64,000 bases of DNA, from the NCBI RefSeq assembly GCF_041381155.1, contig NC_091134.1, forward strand, positions 39,081,338 through 39,145,337, read 5' to 3'. Shown here piece by piece: positions 38,601-50,725 of this stretch (its first letter is position 1; every line of letters starts with the position of its first letter). Under the pieces are notes generated by a model. It had not been told where the DNA came from. It made no database searches and saw only the letters and a program-made list of their open reading frames with translations. Position numbers and translations under genes: made by a program. Source of the stretch: Argopecten irradians. Its lineage: Eukaryota; Mollusca; Bivalvia; Pectinida; Pectinidae.

Positions 38601-39773
38601 TATACTGCGCCAAGTGTTCGGGCGGTAAGTGTGGATGTACCGGATCCGGATGTTGTACAAGTAACTGCATGTGTCCTGGATGCAAAACCAACTGTGGTAA
38701 GTTTAGATAATATTTCAACATTTAATTCTTTATTCAGATTTAAATCAGCTAATCAGTCTCTTATTAGGTAAAACGTAATTGCCCCTAATTCATTTCTAAT
38801 TAAACACGTGTGATAATAACACAAGTGATAATTATTGCATGCGTTTGACGTAACGGTTCTTAATGATATTAACATGTTCGTCCTAGAAACATGTAAAATA
38901 CGACTTTAACAAAGTATTGAGACTTATGGACTAATACCGTAGTTAATAATTCATATACAGTTGCGACTTGTGTTGACGGGATTTGTCAGATGGGACTGGA
39001 GTGTGGATGTGGCTGCAAGTGTAGCGGCGCATGCCAGTGTCCTTCCTGCACCGGTGGCTGCAAATGTGGAGGTAATTTAATTAAAATTCAAATATGCAAT
39101 AAGCATATTAATTGTCTTTTCATGCCTGTCAAATCTCTAGTTTAATTATAACATTTTGGGAAAACTATAGGATGATTTTGCAAGAATTATCTTTTTCTGA
39201 ACTTGAGTAACTTTTTTAAAATGTTCTGTATTTTTCCATAAATAATGGTTTATTTAGCTAGCCATTCAGGTGAAGATTCGCTGATATCTTTGTTTCTGAT
39301 TGTTTTAGGTGCCAACTTCGTGTGTTCCGTGGACTGCATGACAGGAAGGTGTTGTGGAAGAAGTGGCTGTCGTTGCAGCGGAAAGTGCGCATGTCCGAGG
39401 TGCAGATGTAACTGTGTTTCAGGTAATTATCTGAAATGTAATATGTAAACATAAATATCATACCAATATGTTAGATTTACATGTATCGTGATAGAACGAT
39501 GTTTTTACGTGCACTGAAATGATGTTTTACAAATATGAAACGAAATAGCAATGTTCATTGAAATATATACTACTATCACAAGCATTGTTTTCTTTTGTTA
39601 TAGTGTTCAGATAAATTAGACGTTATTTACAATAGCAGACATAGATGTACATATGTATGTAAAAGACAGGTACTAGTTATTATTTTGTCATTACAGGGAG
39701 ATGTTGCTGTGGTGTTGGATGCACGGGACCTAATTCCTGTAACTGTACAGGTGGCTGTACCTGTAAACAGTGA
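35642..39773 (+). CDS. MT-E: ten-module metallothionein, 358 aa, 100 Cys
   Basis: Eleven exons: 35642-35657, 36287-36394, 36553-36678, 37003-37110, 37424-37531, 37985-38110, 38335-38418, 38598-38696, 38961-39071, 39309-39422, 39697-39773. All introns are GT-AG and phase 1; exon lengths total 1077 nt with a single stop. Modules run (2-3-4)x3 then 5. Cys counts by my reading are 10, 11, 10, 11, 11, 7, 10, 11, 11, 8, total 100 (28%). The start is MSETEAVLCAKC and the end TGPNSCNCTGGCTCKQ. It is about five times the usual bivalve MT length. The middle module 4 is short (84 nt), as in MT-D. The first module 2 ends CPPF instead of CGCF. Bulk metal binding in the cytosol is inferred. Confidence 0.9.
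35925..36070. repeat. T/G-rich low-complexity tract in MT-E intron 1
   Basis: Runs of T broken by G blocks (a G10 run near 35975-35984, GTGTGTGTGT near 36001-36011). Open frames on both strands are composition artefacts. Confidence 0.85.
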
Positions 39774-40000
39774 TCAATGACACAATGATAAAATGTTCCA
39801 AGCTGTTTTCAAGCTGTGCATTTATTTTACTATACAGACGTTTTTGTCGGTGTTAATTATCCAAGGACCATAATCTATGTAACTTAAATAACAATATTAT
39901 ATCAATCGATATTTTGGACAAACAACAAATGTAACAGGAACACTCATTATGTCACTATTGTCTTGTGCTTTTGTCAATCTTATTGATGTACAAGTGTGAA

Positions 40001-40006
40001 AATAAA
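40001..40006 (+). terminator. MT-E polyadenylation signal
   Basis: AATAAA about 230 bp after the MT-E stop, with T/G-rich sequence shortly after. Confidence 0.7.
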
Positions 40007-40401
40007 CTATATTATCATCACTATTTCTGTTTGATTTAGGTTTGTTTTACTGTGTACCCTTTGATATATAAAATATGTGTCAATAATCTACAATTTGGAT
40101 GATTGAAGAACGAATCTTTGTATGTAAATTGTTAAGACCGTCAAAATATATATTCAGGTCAGAGACTTCAAAAATTACCAACTTCTGGTATTGTATAAGA
40201 TAGCAATCATTGTGCAAATTATAAAGCATAAGTCGAACAATGCATACAAATAATTTGTTCTTCAAGTCATTGGTTTTAATAACTATACGCCAGAGTATTA
40301 ACGACTATTCATATATGAAAGATAATCGAGCCGAACGACATTGAACACTAACTCCGTGTATTCATTTGTGTTCCTGATAAATTGTTCATGTAATATTATA
40401 A

Positions 40402-40545
40402 GACTCTTTCATATGTGGATATGATGGATAGGGATATTCTACCCGAGGGTCACAAAATGTAGTAAAACCCGAGGCTTGCCGAACATTTTGTGATCCCGAG
40501 GGTAGAACATCAATGTTCTTCATATCCACTTATGAAAGAGTATTT
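40402..40545. repeat. palindromic MITE-like element
   Basis: CTCTTTCATATGTGGATATG at the left pairs with CATATCCACTTATGAAAGAG at the right. Internal arms ATTCTACCCGAGGGTCACAA and GATCCCGAGGGTAGAAC pair as well. Further inverted motifs (GCATGGGTAGCCATGC at about 40777, TATGAAAG at about 40852) suggest that the full element may extend to about 40860. Confidence 0.75.
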
Positions 40546-40869
40546 TTCTTTCATATCTCGACGTTTTACTGCAATTTTAATATCCCGCCATTTTCAAATA
40601 AATTAGAAGAAATCCACGGCTGAAATAAAAATTAAATATTACGTGATGTTTTCAACAAAAATCCGTTGTTTGCATCTTTTATATTGAAACCAGTCATGTT
40701 TGTGAAAAAAAAATGTTAAAATTTTACCGAGGAAATAGAAATTTTGTTGACGCCGTGACTTCACGAGGCTTTATTGCATGGGTAGCCATGCAATACAGCC
40801 TCAGGCGGCATGAGTGTATTGCCATAGACCAGCCAGTATTACACCCGTAGGTATGAAAGAAAATGGGAT

Positions 40870-43380
40870 AATAAAAAACTGACCGTAGTGTTATTTCTAA
40901 AGCAAGTGCATCTACACTGTTTCAATTTCATCAATACTGCGTTAGTATCGACGATTAATGAAATAGGTAAAGGAAGCAAAACATATAATCAAAGTAGTAG
41001 TTTCTTTCATAATTCTTATGAAATTGCTAATTTTGCTGTTGCTCTATGCTAAAATTATAAAACAACTAGATCGTACAAAAAAACGCTGTGACAACACATA
41101 AAAGAGAATGTTTATGAAAGCAGGCACGATTTCGCAATGCCTGATGTACCACTAAAACTTCCGCATACACCAGCTGGGATGCAATCTAAATCACCCAAGC
41201 ATTTAATTGAACCAGAAATAATTGACATGTTAGCACTGTTTTAGACAGATATTTATTTTACATGTACAGTATTTGACAAATTTAAGTACATGCAACATAA
41301 AATAACATATAAATGCATACCTGTGACGTTGTATTTAATATTTTAAACCTTGAGTACGTGATTTTAATTTATACCACGAAATCAATTAAATTGGAGATAC
41401 TCTCTCAAAAATTAAAAAAAAAAAAGCTTAGAATGTCATACTATCTTCAAAGTCTGATATGAAGACATGGCTTTTTTTATGAAAATGAGCCTGAAGGAGT
41501 TGTTGTTTTTTTTTTGTTTTTTTGTTTTTTTTTTCATTTTCTTTTTTTGGGAGGGGGGGATTTTTTTTCTCTCTTTTCTGTATAATAACAATTGACACAT
41601 TTTTTATCTTGACCAACAAAAACATAGATGATTCAAGACAGAAATCTTAGTCTGAAAATTAAAATTAAAGTTGGTGATATTTTGTATCATTTAGTCATAA
41701 TTAAATATAAAATGAGTGCTGATGTCGTGCGAGTAACCTAAATATTTTCATTTGTGGAAAGATTTATTATACATAACCATAAGTATCAAAGTCACATTTA
41801 TCCTACACCATACCTTAAACATGCCAAACGAAATAAGGAAAGAACAATCATCATTCTTGTCATTTTATATTGCTGAAGTCACCTCCTACTATTTCAAGAA
41901 TTCAATCCGATCACATGCAGGGAAATTTATCAACCAATATTAAGAAAACAAATCATTGCTATTTCTTTTTTTTAATGGGGTCAATATCCATACGTGTCTT
42001 CATGCATTATAACTGTGTTTTATTTTTTATGTTATTGAGAAATCGTACCAAAAAGGTTAAATTTGAAATATTTTCTATCCGCAAGATATGAACATTCGCT
42101 CTCAATGAAGAATTGGTATTAGTAGAACCTTTAAGACGATGATGAATATTTTGATGTGAAATCATCACAATCAAGCAAGCCTCAGGCTTTACAAAAAATT
42201 GTGACTCTCTGGTAGACTATTCCTAACTTTATTTTTTGATTAGATAAAATTAAAAAACCAAAGGAACAAGTAAACAAATGATACCAGGAAGACCGGTGTG
42301 AAGATTACTGAAACACACACAAATTCACAGACGACACGCAATATAAATCTGAGTGAAATATAGGTCTTACACTTTTTGGGTAATGGCAACAGAATCACAA
42401 ATATTTTTAAAATCTGTTATATCTGTCGACCTATATATCGAATATGTACGCGTAGTCATTTCATACACTGTAAAATCAAAAACCTCGATTATTCTTCTTA
42501 TATTTACGTCAATGCCTTGGGTGATATATTTGTTATTGAATGTATTTCGCTTTTTTTAGTTCTTTCCATTTCAATTTACGTGAACAATGTAATTGATTCA
42601 CATAATTGTAAGGTAAGTGTGCATAAAACATACGTGAATTATAAAGTCTGAAAAGACTTTGTATTGAAATATTAAAATCTGATTTTTCATATTTCAAAGC
42701 ATTCAAATGTCATCAACAAAAATTTCTCTAGTCATTTCATTAAAAAAAATAGCGGATATTTACATCGAATATTATGATATGCATGGCATGTACTTCAATT
42801 GCCTTAACAGGAGTAGACATGAAAGGTGATACGGAAAAGAACCAATAACTAGGGAAGTGTTGACGTTTATTTTTATCGCTGATATCAGTTATGTAAAAAA
42901 AAAGGGGGATGGCGACATCGGTATTCACTGGTCATGTCAAAAGGCGCCGAATGCAGATAGAGAGTAAAAGTTTTGCAAGTTGTATTTTTTTCACATACAC
43001 TAGATATGGTATTTCAATAGACACTGGTATTAGATAGTCTGTCATGTACGTTCGAAAAGGATGAAATGTATCAATATTTTAATCAAGGAACAAAGATTAA
43101 GTTTTTGTATATGGTCAAATGTATTAAGGTTAAAGGTGCTATAACTGTGCGGAAATCTATTGAAAACCACAAGTTTTGATTTGTAAATTTCCATAAGTTG
43201 TAGAACTCAATCAAAGACATATACAAGCATTATGATGCTTTTATAGGCATTTGTAACATCACAGAATTTATGCAATGTAATAGGTCCTGGTTTAACCGTG
43301 TGTACTCTTTATGCTGTTTTGTAGACGCAAACATCATGTTTTTTGGCTATTTTGGACTTTTTGAAAGTAAATCCTAAACG
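40870..43380. other. intergenic, low-complexity and no supported gene
   Basis: AT-rich with T-rich tracts near 41500-41580. Short frames lack coding character. No MT exon or MRE was recognised here. Confidence 0.55.
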
Positions 43381-43384
43381 TTGT

Positions 43385-43495
43385 AACTATTGTAACACTC
43401 AAAAAGTTGGTAACTTTTGGTAGTAAATAACATATCAAAAGCTCTTCTTGATTCGCGAGTATGAAAATTACGGCACATATAACTTTAATCCTATT
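43385..43495 (+). repeat. isolated piece of the MT-C-side duplicated block
   Basis: AAAAGTTGGTAACTTTTGGT, then AAAGCTCTTCTTGATTCGCG, then ACGGCACATATAACT matches 19975-20065 and more weakly 16950-17000. It is a further copy of part of the relic array, over 20 kb away. Confidence 0.65.
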
Positions 43496-44202
43496 GTTTG
43501 TAATTCTTTCCAATATCATCATGTGGTTTGCAATGCCAAAGAAGTTGAAACAGTTAACATTTTTTTGTTCAATACGTCGATTTCGAAATACGTACCAAAA
43601 CGACGTAGGTAATGTACGACTTACCAACTTTGATGTAAAATATACGCGATTCAAATTTTTTTTAACATTTTCATTTTGAAGAATTCTGTCAAGTGTAAAG
43701 CGGAAAATGTACAAGAGCAACAAAAGAAAAAAGGAGCTACAAGCAGAAACAATGGCATTTGAATTCAAATTTGAATTCCAGTTGTATATTAAAGTGGAAA
43801 TGGTTGTACACTACCAAAAGGCATGGACATTTGACAAAGTATGATAACAATTTCTCGATCTCCATTGTTGTTGTTACACCCATTACTGATACTGCCAAAA
43901 CAATATTAAAAAGGAATATATAATTTCAGGGATATTCGATGACTTTCGATGAATGTATATTTCTGTGTTTTATAACCAGCCCTAACATCACCTAACAAAC
44001 ATCTATAACTTAGACTACACTAAGACATGATACAGATACCATATACCAACTTATTATCGCTGATAATGGGTCTCACCCACGGTTTTCTGTCTGCCGTCAG
44101 AGGGCGCCACTGCACTAGCGGTTATAAATTTTGGAACTCTTCTGTGTTGTTACTTATTCACTTTTTTCGCGAGCAATTAGAATTGACGAAAATATATTGA
44201 AA

Positions 44203-44906
44203 CAAAAAGTTCCAGCTATACAAAAGGTTCCAGCAATACAAAAGGATCCAGCTATAAAAAAGGTTTCAACTATACAAAAGGTTTCATCTATAAAAAAAGG
44301 TTTCAGCTATGCAAAAGGTTCCAGCTATATAAAAGGTTCCAGCTATACAAAATGTTTCAACTATACAAAAGGTTTCAGCTATACAAAAGGTTTCAGCTAT
44401 GCAAAAGGTTTCAGCTATACAAAAGGTTTCAACTATACAAATGGTTCCAGCTATACAAAAGGTTTCAACTATACAAAAGGTTTCAGCTATGCAAAAGGTT
44501 TTAGCTATGCAAAAGGCTCCAGCTATACAAAAGGCTCCAGCAATACAAAAGGTCTCGACTATACAAAAGGTTTCAGCTATACAAAAGGTTTCAGCTATAC
44601 AAAAGGTTTCAGCTATACAAAAAGGTTTCAGCTATTGCAAAAGGTTTAATGGGGCCGCGGTGGCCGAGTGGTTAAGATGTACCGACATATTACCACATGC
44701 CCTCCACCTCTGGGTCGCGAGTTCGAATCCCATGTGGGGCAGTTGCCAGGTACTGACTGCTGGTCGGTGGTTTTTCTCCGGGTTCTCCGGCTTTCCTCCA
44801 CCAACAAACCTGGCACGTCCTTAAATGACCCTGGCTGTTAATAGGACGTTAAACTAATCAAACCAAAGCAAAAGGTTTCAGCTATACAAAAGGTTTCAGC
44901 TATATA
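44203..44906 (+). repeat. 18-bp minisatellite interrupted by a SINE
   Basis: About 24 copies of an 18-bp unit (ACAAAAGGTTTCAGCTAT and variants with CCAGC or CAACT) fill 44203-44646. About two more follow the SINE, at 44868-44906. One frame is open as a six-residue repeat (YTKGFS), because 18 is a multiple of three. This is a property of the repeat, not evidence of a gene. Confidence 0.93.
44648..44867 (+). mobile_element. tRNA-derived SINE (bivalve type)
   Basis: The head has a Pol III A box (TGGCCGAGTGGTTAAGA) and B box (GAGTTCGAATCCC) and resembles a Ser/Leu tRNA. The body contains GGTTTTTCTCCGGGTTCTCC, and the 3' domain GGCACGTCCTTAAATGACCC, then TTAATAGGACGTTAAA is of a type widespread in bivalve SINEs. 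It sits inside the 18-bp minisatellite. GCAAAAGGTTT flanks both sides (44637-44647 and 44868-44878), probably a target duplication, although the array itself contains this string. Confidence 0.88.
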
Positions 44907-45389
44907 CATTAGGCCTAGTAAAAAGTAAAGAAATCGCCGTGAAAAAGTCGTCAGTCGTACTAACGGGAAATTTAAGTAGCTGCAAAAATAACTTGGTTCC
45001 CAATATTTAGTGCTTTTTGAGTGCTTGGTTTTCTGTGCCTTTGAGTGCTTGGTAGTCTGTGCCTTTTCGTGAAATTCCGTACATTCAATCTGATATTTGT
45101 TTCAAACCACCATCATTGAATGCTGTATTTTTGGGTTTTTTTATATGTCGTTATCCATTACCACCTTTAACCGAATATTTTTGATACCCGAGAACTAGAT
45201 TTTTTACATGTGTGTTTTTACACTATACAATGTCCTTAACGTCATGCCAAGTAAACATTATGAAGCATGTGATAAGCTAAAACACACGGCCTTCATGGTA
45301 TACGTCTGTGCACGTCTAATACTTTGATTTTGAGAGCATGATTTACTTGGAAATGAAGATATGTTTCATCAACGAAATAACAACAAGTC

Positions 45390-45557
45390 GTGTGCAAATC
45401 GCTTTTACCTTTCCCAATCTAATTTTGCGCACGGCCCTGTTTTGCGTACAATATTTTTTTCAAATTTATTTTGCACACAACACTTACCATTCACGTATTC
45501 CTTACCTATTGCACACGATGATAGTTTGCACACGCAATGTCACATTTCTTATATATA
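45390..45557 (+). promoter_or_regulatory. MT-F promoter: five MREs and TATA box
   Basis: MRE cores at 45390-45396 (minus orientation), 45426 (TGCGCACGGCC), 45472, 45510 and 45527 (TGCACACGC). TATATATA at 45550-45557, about 85 bp before the start codon. It is the densest proximal MRE cluster in the window. A further ACACACGGCC and GTGCACGTC lie near 45283-45316. Confidence 0.82.
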
Positions 45558-45640
45558 GTGTTACGTTTTCTGACTGAAAATAAATTCGACTTATTGAAGC
45601 CAGATGTTTTGAGAGAAACCCAAGACGAACAAGAGCAAAG

Positions 45641-47533
45641 ATGTCTGACGGTAGGTTTTTTTTATTTTAATTTCAGCCATCATTTAATATAAATATCATT
45701 AATTTAGTATGGGATTGGTTGTTTTTCTTTTCACATAATATATTATAATATATTTCTCATTGTAATTTTGGTATCAATTGGTGAAAATTACAGACAGTTA
45801 ATCATGTTAAACTTCTCTATCTAAACCCATTAATTTAATTGGTGGAAATCGGGTCGAAACATATGTTAAAAAACAGTATAAATGTGTTTACTGTGGAAAT
45901 AAATGTAGGCATTAACACATTGGTAATTCAACTAAATGCTTTGGTGCCGTAAGCGCTCAAATATGACAAAAAAGACACTTCACTATGTAAGTTATGTTAT
46001 ATTTGTAAGTTGTTTTCGCACACTGCATCACATTTGTAATTCAACGAAATGCTTTGTGCTTTGGTGTAATAAGCGCTAAAATAAAAATAAAAATACACTT
46101 CAATATGTAAGTTATGTCATATCTTAAAGATTCAGATTTGTTGCGATTTTCATGTTGTATTCAAAATAAAATATTACGTTTCGATGTTTGTTTTACATTT
46201 AATTAACTTTCTGTCAAAAATATTAGTAAATACTGTATCTAATGAAAAATAACTATGATAGCAAATCATATGTTGATACAACATTTCTAAAATAGTATAG
46301 GTGCTCGGACAAAATGTGCTAAGTGTTTGCGTAACGGTTTGTCCTAATGTTACAGCTGTGTTTTGTGTCAAGTGTCCCGGTGGTAGGTGCGGATGTACCG
46401 GATCCGGATGTTGTACCAGCAACTGTAGATGTCCCGGATGCAAAGTCAACTGTGGATGCTTCTGTAAGTTATACCAAAAGAATACTCTTACATAAGTGTA
46501 TAGAAATAGCGAAAAATTATCTAAAATAATTTGATAAATCCAATACTAACGTTAACTTAAAAATTTTAAAGGCGTCTGTTGATGGAAGCTGTAGTTTTAA
46601 AGAAGCATAAGGAGTCTTCACTTCACTTTTTGAAATATTTTAATGAAATGTACAATATATGATACTGATCGGTATTGCAGTTTGCTCTTCATAACATTCA
46701 TTTTACGTGTTTCGTTTTAAATCAAGCGCAAAGGGGTGCATTTTGCCCTGATGGAATCTGCCAGATGGGGTTAGCCTGTGGTTGTGGCTGCAAATGCAGC
46801 AGTGGCTGTCAGTGTCCTAACTGCAGTGCTGGATGTAAATGTTCAGGTAACGGAATTTTTACATACGTAATACTTTATATGTTTAATTGCCATATCATAA
46901 AAAAATGTCCATTATTGTTTTAAAAAATCGTGTTATGGCAGACTGCTTTTAGAAATATGTAATATTCAATATTTCAAATGAATACAATTTACTTTTTGTT
47001 CTTTTCCTTCCAGGATCTAACTTCGTGTGTTCTGTAGATTGTCAGACTGGACGATGCTGTGGTACCAGGTCGTGTCAGTGTAGTGGAAGGTGTGGATGCT
47101 CAAACTGCAGGTGTAACTGTGCCTCTGGTAGGTTCTACTGGTGTCCAAAATTCCTAAAAATGAAGATAATATAGTTATTTAAACTCACACTCAAGGAATA
47201 GTCATAAAGTTTACAGAAATGCATTTTTTCTTCTTCAAAGAGTTTATTTCATAAATAGAGCTGTTTTTTTATTATTTAAAATTACCATCTGGGTGAAAAG
47301 TAATACTGGATAGTCATGTACAATGAATTTCACAGAAACGTTTTTCTACAAAAAGTATTCCAGTACTTCCCCTTTACTAAGTGTCAGATCAAATGAGTTA
47401 AAAGAAAGCAAAACATCTAAAACTGTACAATCCCTAATTTGGTATTCCAGGATCATGCGCGTGTGTCTGCGGAATGGGCTGCACCGGACCAAGGAACTGC
47501 AGATGTTCTGGAGGCTGCTCCTGCAAGGAGTAG
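45641..47533 (+). CDS. MT-F: four-module metallothionein, 144 aa
   Basis: Exons 45641-45650, 46356-46463, 46727-46846, 47014-47127, 47451-47533; all introns phase 1. The product starts MSDAVFCVKCPGGRCGC and has 41 Cys (11, 11, 11, 8). The terminal module is SCACVCGMGCTGPRNCRCSG, then GCSCKE. Exon sizes are identical to MT-C and most residues agree, so MT-C and MT-F are an inverted duplicate pair lying 30 kb apart. The exon 3 acceptor is ATCAAG. Intron 1 is about 700 bp; the others are 170-325 bp. Metal-inducible, cytosolic function is inferred from family and promoter. Confidence 0.93.
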
Positions 47534-47844
47534 AGGACTTCGGATACCATGGACCCATTATGGATGGAATGTTCCACTATGTTACAATTGTCGGTGAAAA
47601 CTTTATCGACATTTATAATTCTGTTAATTAAAACTGGTATATTTCAGTGTTAAATTCATCAAAACAAAAAAACAAACAAACAAACAAACAACAACAAAAC
47701 GAAAAAAACACTAAAAAATAAACAAAAAATGTTGATTTTCAATGACAAACATAGTCATATCATTCAAATGACTTTTTTTTTTTCCTTTTGACTTTTCTAT
47801 TAGTCCTTGAAGTGTTTTCTTGTCGAATGTCATCTATATAATCA

Positions 47845-47859
47845 AATAAACGATAATAA
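47845..47859 (+). terminator. MT-F polyadenylation signals
   Basis: Two AATAAA hexamers, at 47845-47850 and 47854-47859, about 315 bp after the stop, preceded by a (CAAA)n tract at about 47672-47690 in the 3' UTR. Confidence 0.6.
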
Positions 47860-47899
47860 ACCATGGCATGAACAAATAAGTTTTGTTTTGATGTGATAT

Positions 47900-50249
47900 T
47901 GATGAACTCGAATTATTCTGTAAGCGTACTTAATTGAAGTGCAATCATTTTAAAGCAAAAGAAAAAAGAAACATTGGGCGAGAACAATTGTCAATTGGTT
48001 GATATTTTGAGGTAAAATGTCTGTCACGAAAAGCGATATCTGTAGGTAACTTTACAGTGGTTGAATGACAACATCAATCGCAATATAACGATATATTCAT
48101 GAAGCATTTTTTCACTCGATTTAATGCGAATGTCACTGTATACTATAACATACTTTTGTTGTGCTAAAGAAGCAGAATTGCCAGGATTGTCATGTAATCC
48201 TTTGGAAGAATAAACAACATATATTGCAAAAAAAAAGTTGTAGATTCAATGTCATATAACGGATAAAAGATATAGCAGCTTATCTTTCATGTTGTCCGGC
48301 TGTTTACTACATTGTGCAAATATGAAGAGAGAGGTCGCCGTAACTAACTGGTAAAAATGTAAGAAAATTCATGTTGCAAAGTGGAAGCCTAGAGGTCTAT
48401 TCTTCTGGTACTTCGACTTTTCTCTATTGCTAATATTGGTGGTTGTTTTTTAACAAAAATATATTACTAAATATAAATGAAATATTATTTACACAATTGA
48501 TAGAATATTTAACTGTAAAACCTAGAGTTATCTAAAATAACTCGATAAAAAGAGTACATAATGTGTTAGAATTATGTAAAATTTTGTTAAGCACGTTTCG
48601 CGGTTTTTTTTTTTTTTTTTAATCAACAAGCCATTGTTGCGAAGGAGCCTAACCACATAATAAACAACTAGGTCATGTCTGTAGCTTTAGTTACATTACA
48701 ATACAAACACTCCGTCATATATCCTGACACACGTAAATAGTGAAGTCGGAAGTCGCGTCAGCTAATGACATTCAGACCCTTCTATCACGGAACAAAATAA
48801 TTGTGTGTGACTTTTGTAATCCTTGACCATATCTGATAGTGGATTGTCTCACTATTCTTTCGAATTATCGAATCTCTAACGTAATTTTAAAAGTTGAATG
48901 GTAGCGTGGCTTTTACACGAACTAATTTTGACCCTGATCATTTCAGCTGACTGGAAATACATTTCTTACTTTATATCCTCTTTCTGACCAGACACTTGTT
49001 TAAGAACGACGTTAGTAACTAGTGTATTCTGTAGCATCCAGTATAGTGAAACGCGACCATTAATCACAATATCTCAACGCAATATATTACGTTTTAAATT
49101 AAGAAATCTCTTAACTCCAAAAACAAATATTTTCATTTGAAGCAGATAACTTCAATTGTAATTTCTATTGTCGAAATTATATCTGTCCTGTTTAGGATAG
49201 TTGTAGTGCCACAATTGAAGTTCATGTTAAAGAAAGAAATTTGACTACACAAAAGAAAACAAATACGTTATTTTTCTAATAAAATTATATATAAATTCAT
49301 GGTAAAACCAATATAGCGAAACATCAATATTAAAAAAAAAATCATGAGATATTTTAAATTCAATAATATATACAAAATTCCCTTTTGAGTGACAGCTTTA
49401 ACTCTTTATTTACATGACATATATTTGTCCAGCCAGGAAACTAGAGTGAGTATAATTGTTTGTGTAAATTGTAGCTCGATATGTTACTAAGTTTCATCCA
49501 GTTACGACCTCGCTCAAAGCACACATTCCTTACTTTACTTACAGTACTTTTGAGTGTTGTCCTATAGCTAAAAACGTCCCGATAACCGAAATACGTCTTA
49601 TGGTAATTTTCAAATGCAACGTTCCTAACATTACAAATGGGAAATTTATGTTGAGGCCATTTTGGGTTTCCGCATGATTTCAAAATTTGGTCAATTGGTC
49701 CAACTTCCTCATATGAGTTGACCGATCACTAGCACTAGCACGCCTCGTGTTTGCAAACGCACTTATTCAATTCCGTAGCAAATTTCGTACACATGCAACA
49801 TCCAAACTCATGTGCGTTTTCTTGCCTAAAAAAAGACTGATAATACAGGCAGGTTTAGCGGACGAGGTTTGATTGACAGTTGGCGATCTGTCAAAAGCAT
49901 TTACAAAGGCACTTCTTTGTCTTTTGAAATTATCTAATTATGTTCATGAAAATTATTTCGACAGAATAAACTATATAAGATTCTGATAACTATTATGTAA
50001 TATAAAGTTACAAATAAGATGGAGCATTAATTTTGGTTGCATTAATCAACATTAAGAATTCTGATAAATGTGTAATTCCGCCATCATAAACAGTTCTTAG
50101 TCGAAACAATATGCGTTTGATAGATTAGATAATTAATTAAATGGTGTGTGTATATTGTTTATATGTTTCTGATTGAGACATGCCACGAAAAAATGGTTTT
50201 AAAATGTATTTTTAACTTTTTTCATATTTTACTACGTCATATATACATA
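47900..50249. other. intergenic, no gene seen
   Basis: AT-rich with no MT exon or other supported gene. A half-arm TACAGGCAGGTTTAGCGGAC at about 49843-49863 matches the hairpin MITE at 56811-56915. Confidence 0.55.
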
Positions 50250-50725
50250 GGGTAAGATGGTCTAATTTCGACCACCTTTGGACCCACCGCTCAGCCTGCA
50301 ATTATGGTTATCGTTCCTGATCTTGTTGTCGATCATGTAAGAGTAACCTCCCTTTCCTGTACATGCACAATCACTTACTGAGTTGATAGTCTCGCAAATA
50401 GACACCAATTCAATGATATAAACATGTACGCCTATCAGGGGGAATATCGACCACCGCTAGGGTATCTTCGACCACCATATCGGGGTAACTACGACCACAC
50501 ATGGGTAATTTCGACCACTGTATATCTTTTTAAAAAAAAAATGAATAGATCGTCGAAAATCATTTAATTTTTCAAACTCGTGGACATAACAGGTTATCCA
50601 TACATAGCTCTTTCCTATTACATAGTCCAAAATTTAATTTCAAATGAAATAGAATCTTAAATATTTGTGAAAAATTCATTTGAATACTAACGCTATATAA
50701 TGTACATGTATTTAATCGACAATGT

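Noticed and set aside
43334-43768. 144-codon minus-strand protein
   Set aside because: AT-driven hydrophobic composition, no recognisable domain, and it overlaps a duplicated non-coding block at 43385-43495.
44131-44649. 172-codon repetitive protein (YTKGFS repeats)
   Set aside because: The frame is open only because the repeat unit is 18 bp; there is no promoter, splice context or non-repeat coding sequence.
44650-44740. Functional tRNA gene with A and B boxes
   Set aside because: The tRNA-like head continues directly into a SINE body and 3' domain, lies inside a minisatellite, and the tRNA fold is imperfect; it is the SINE promoter region.
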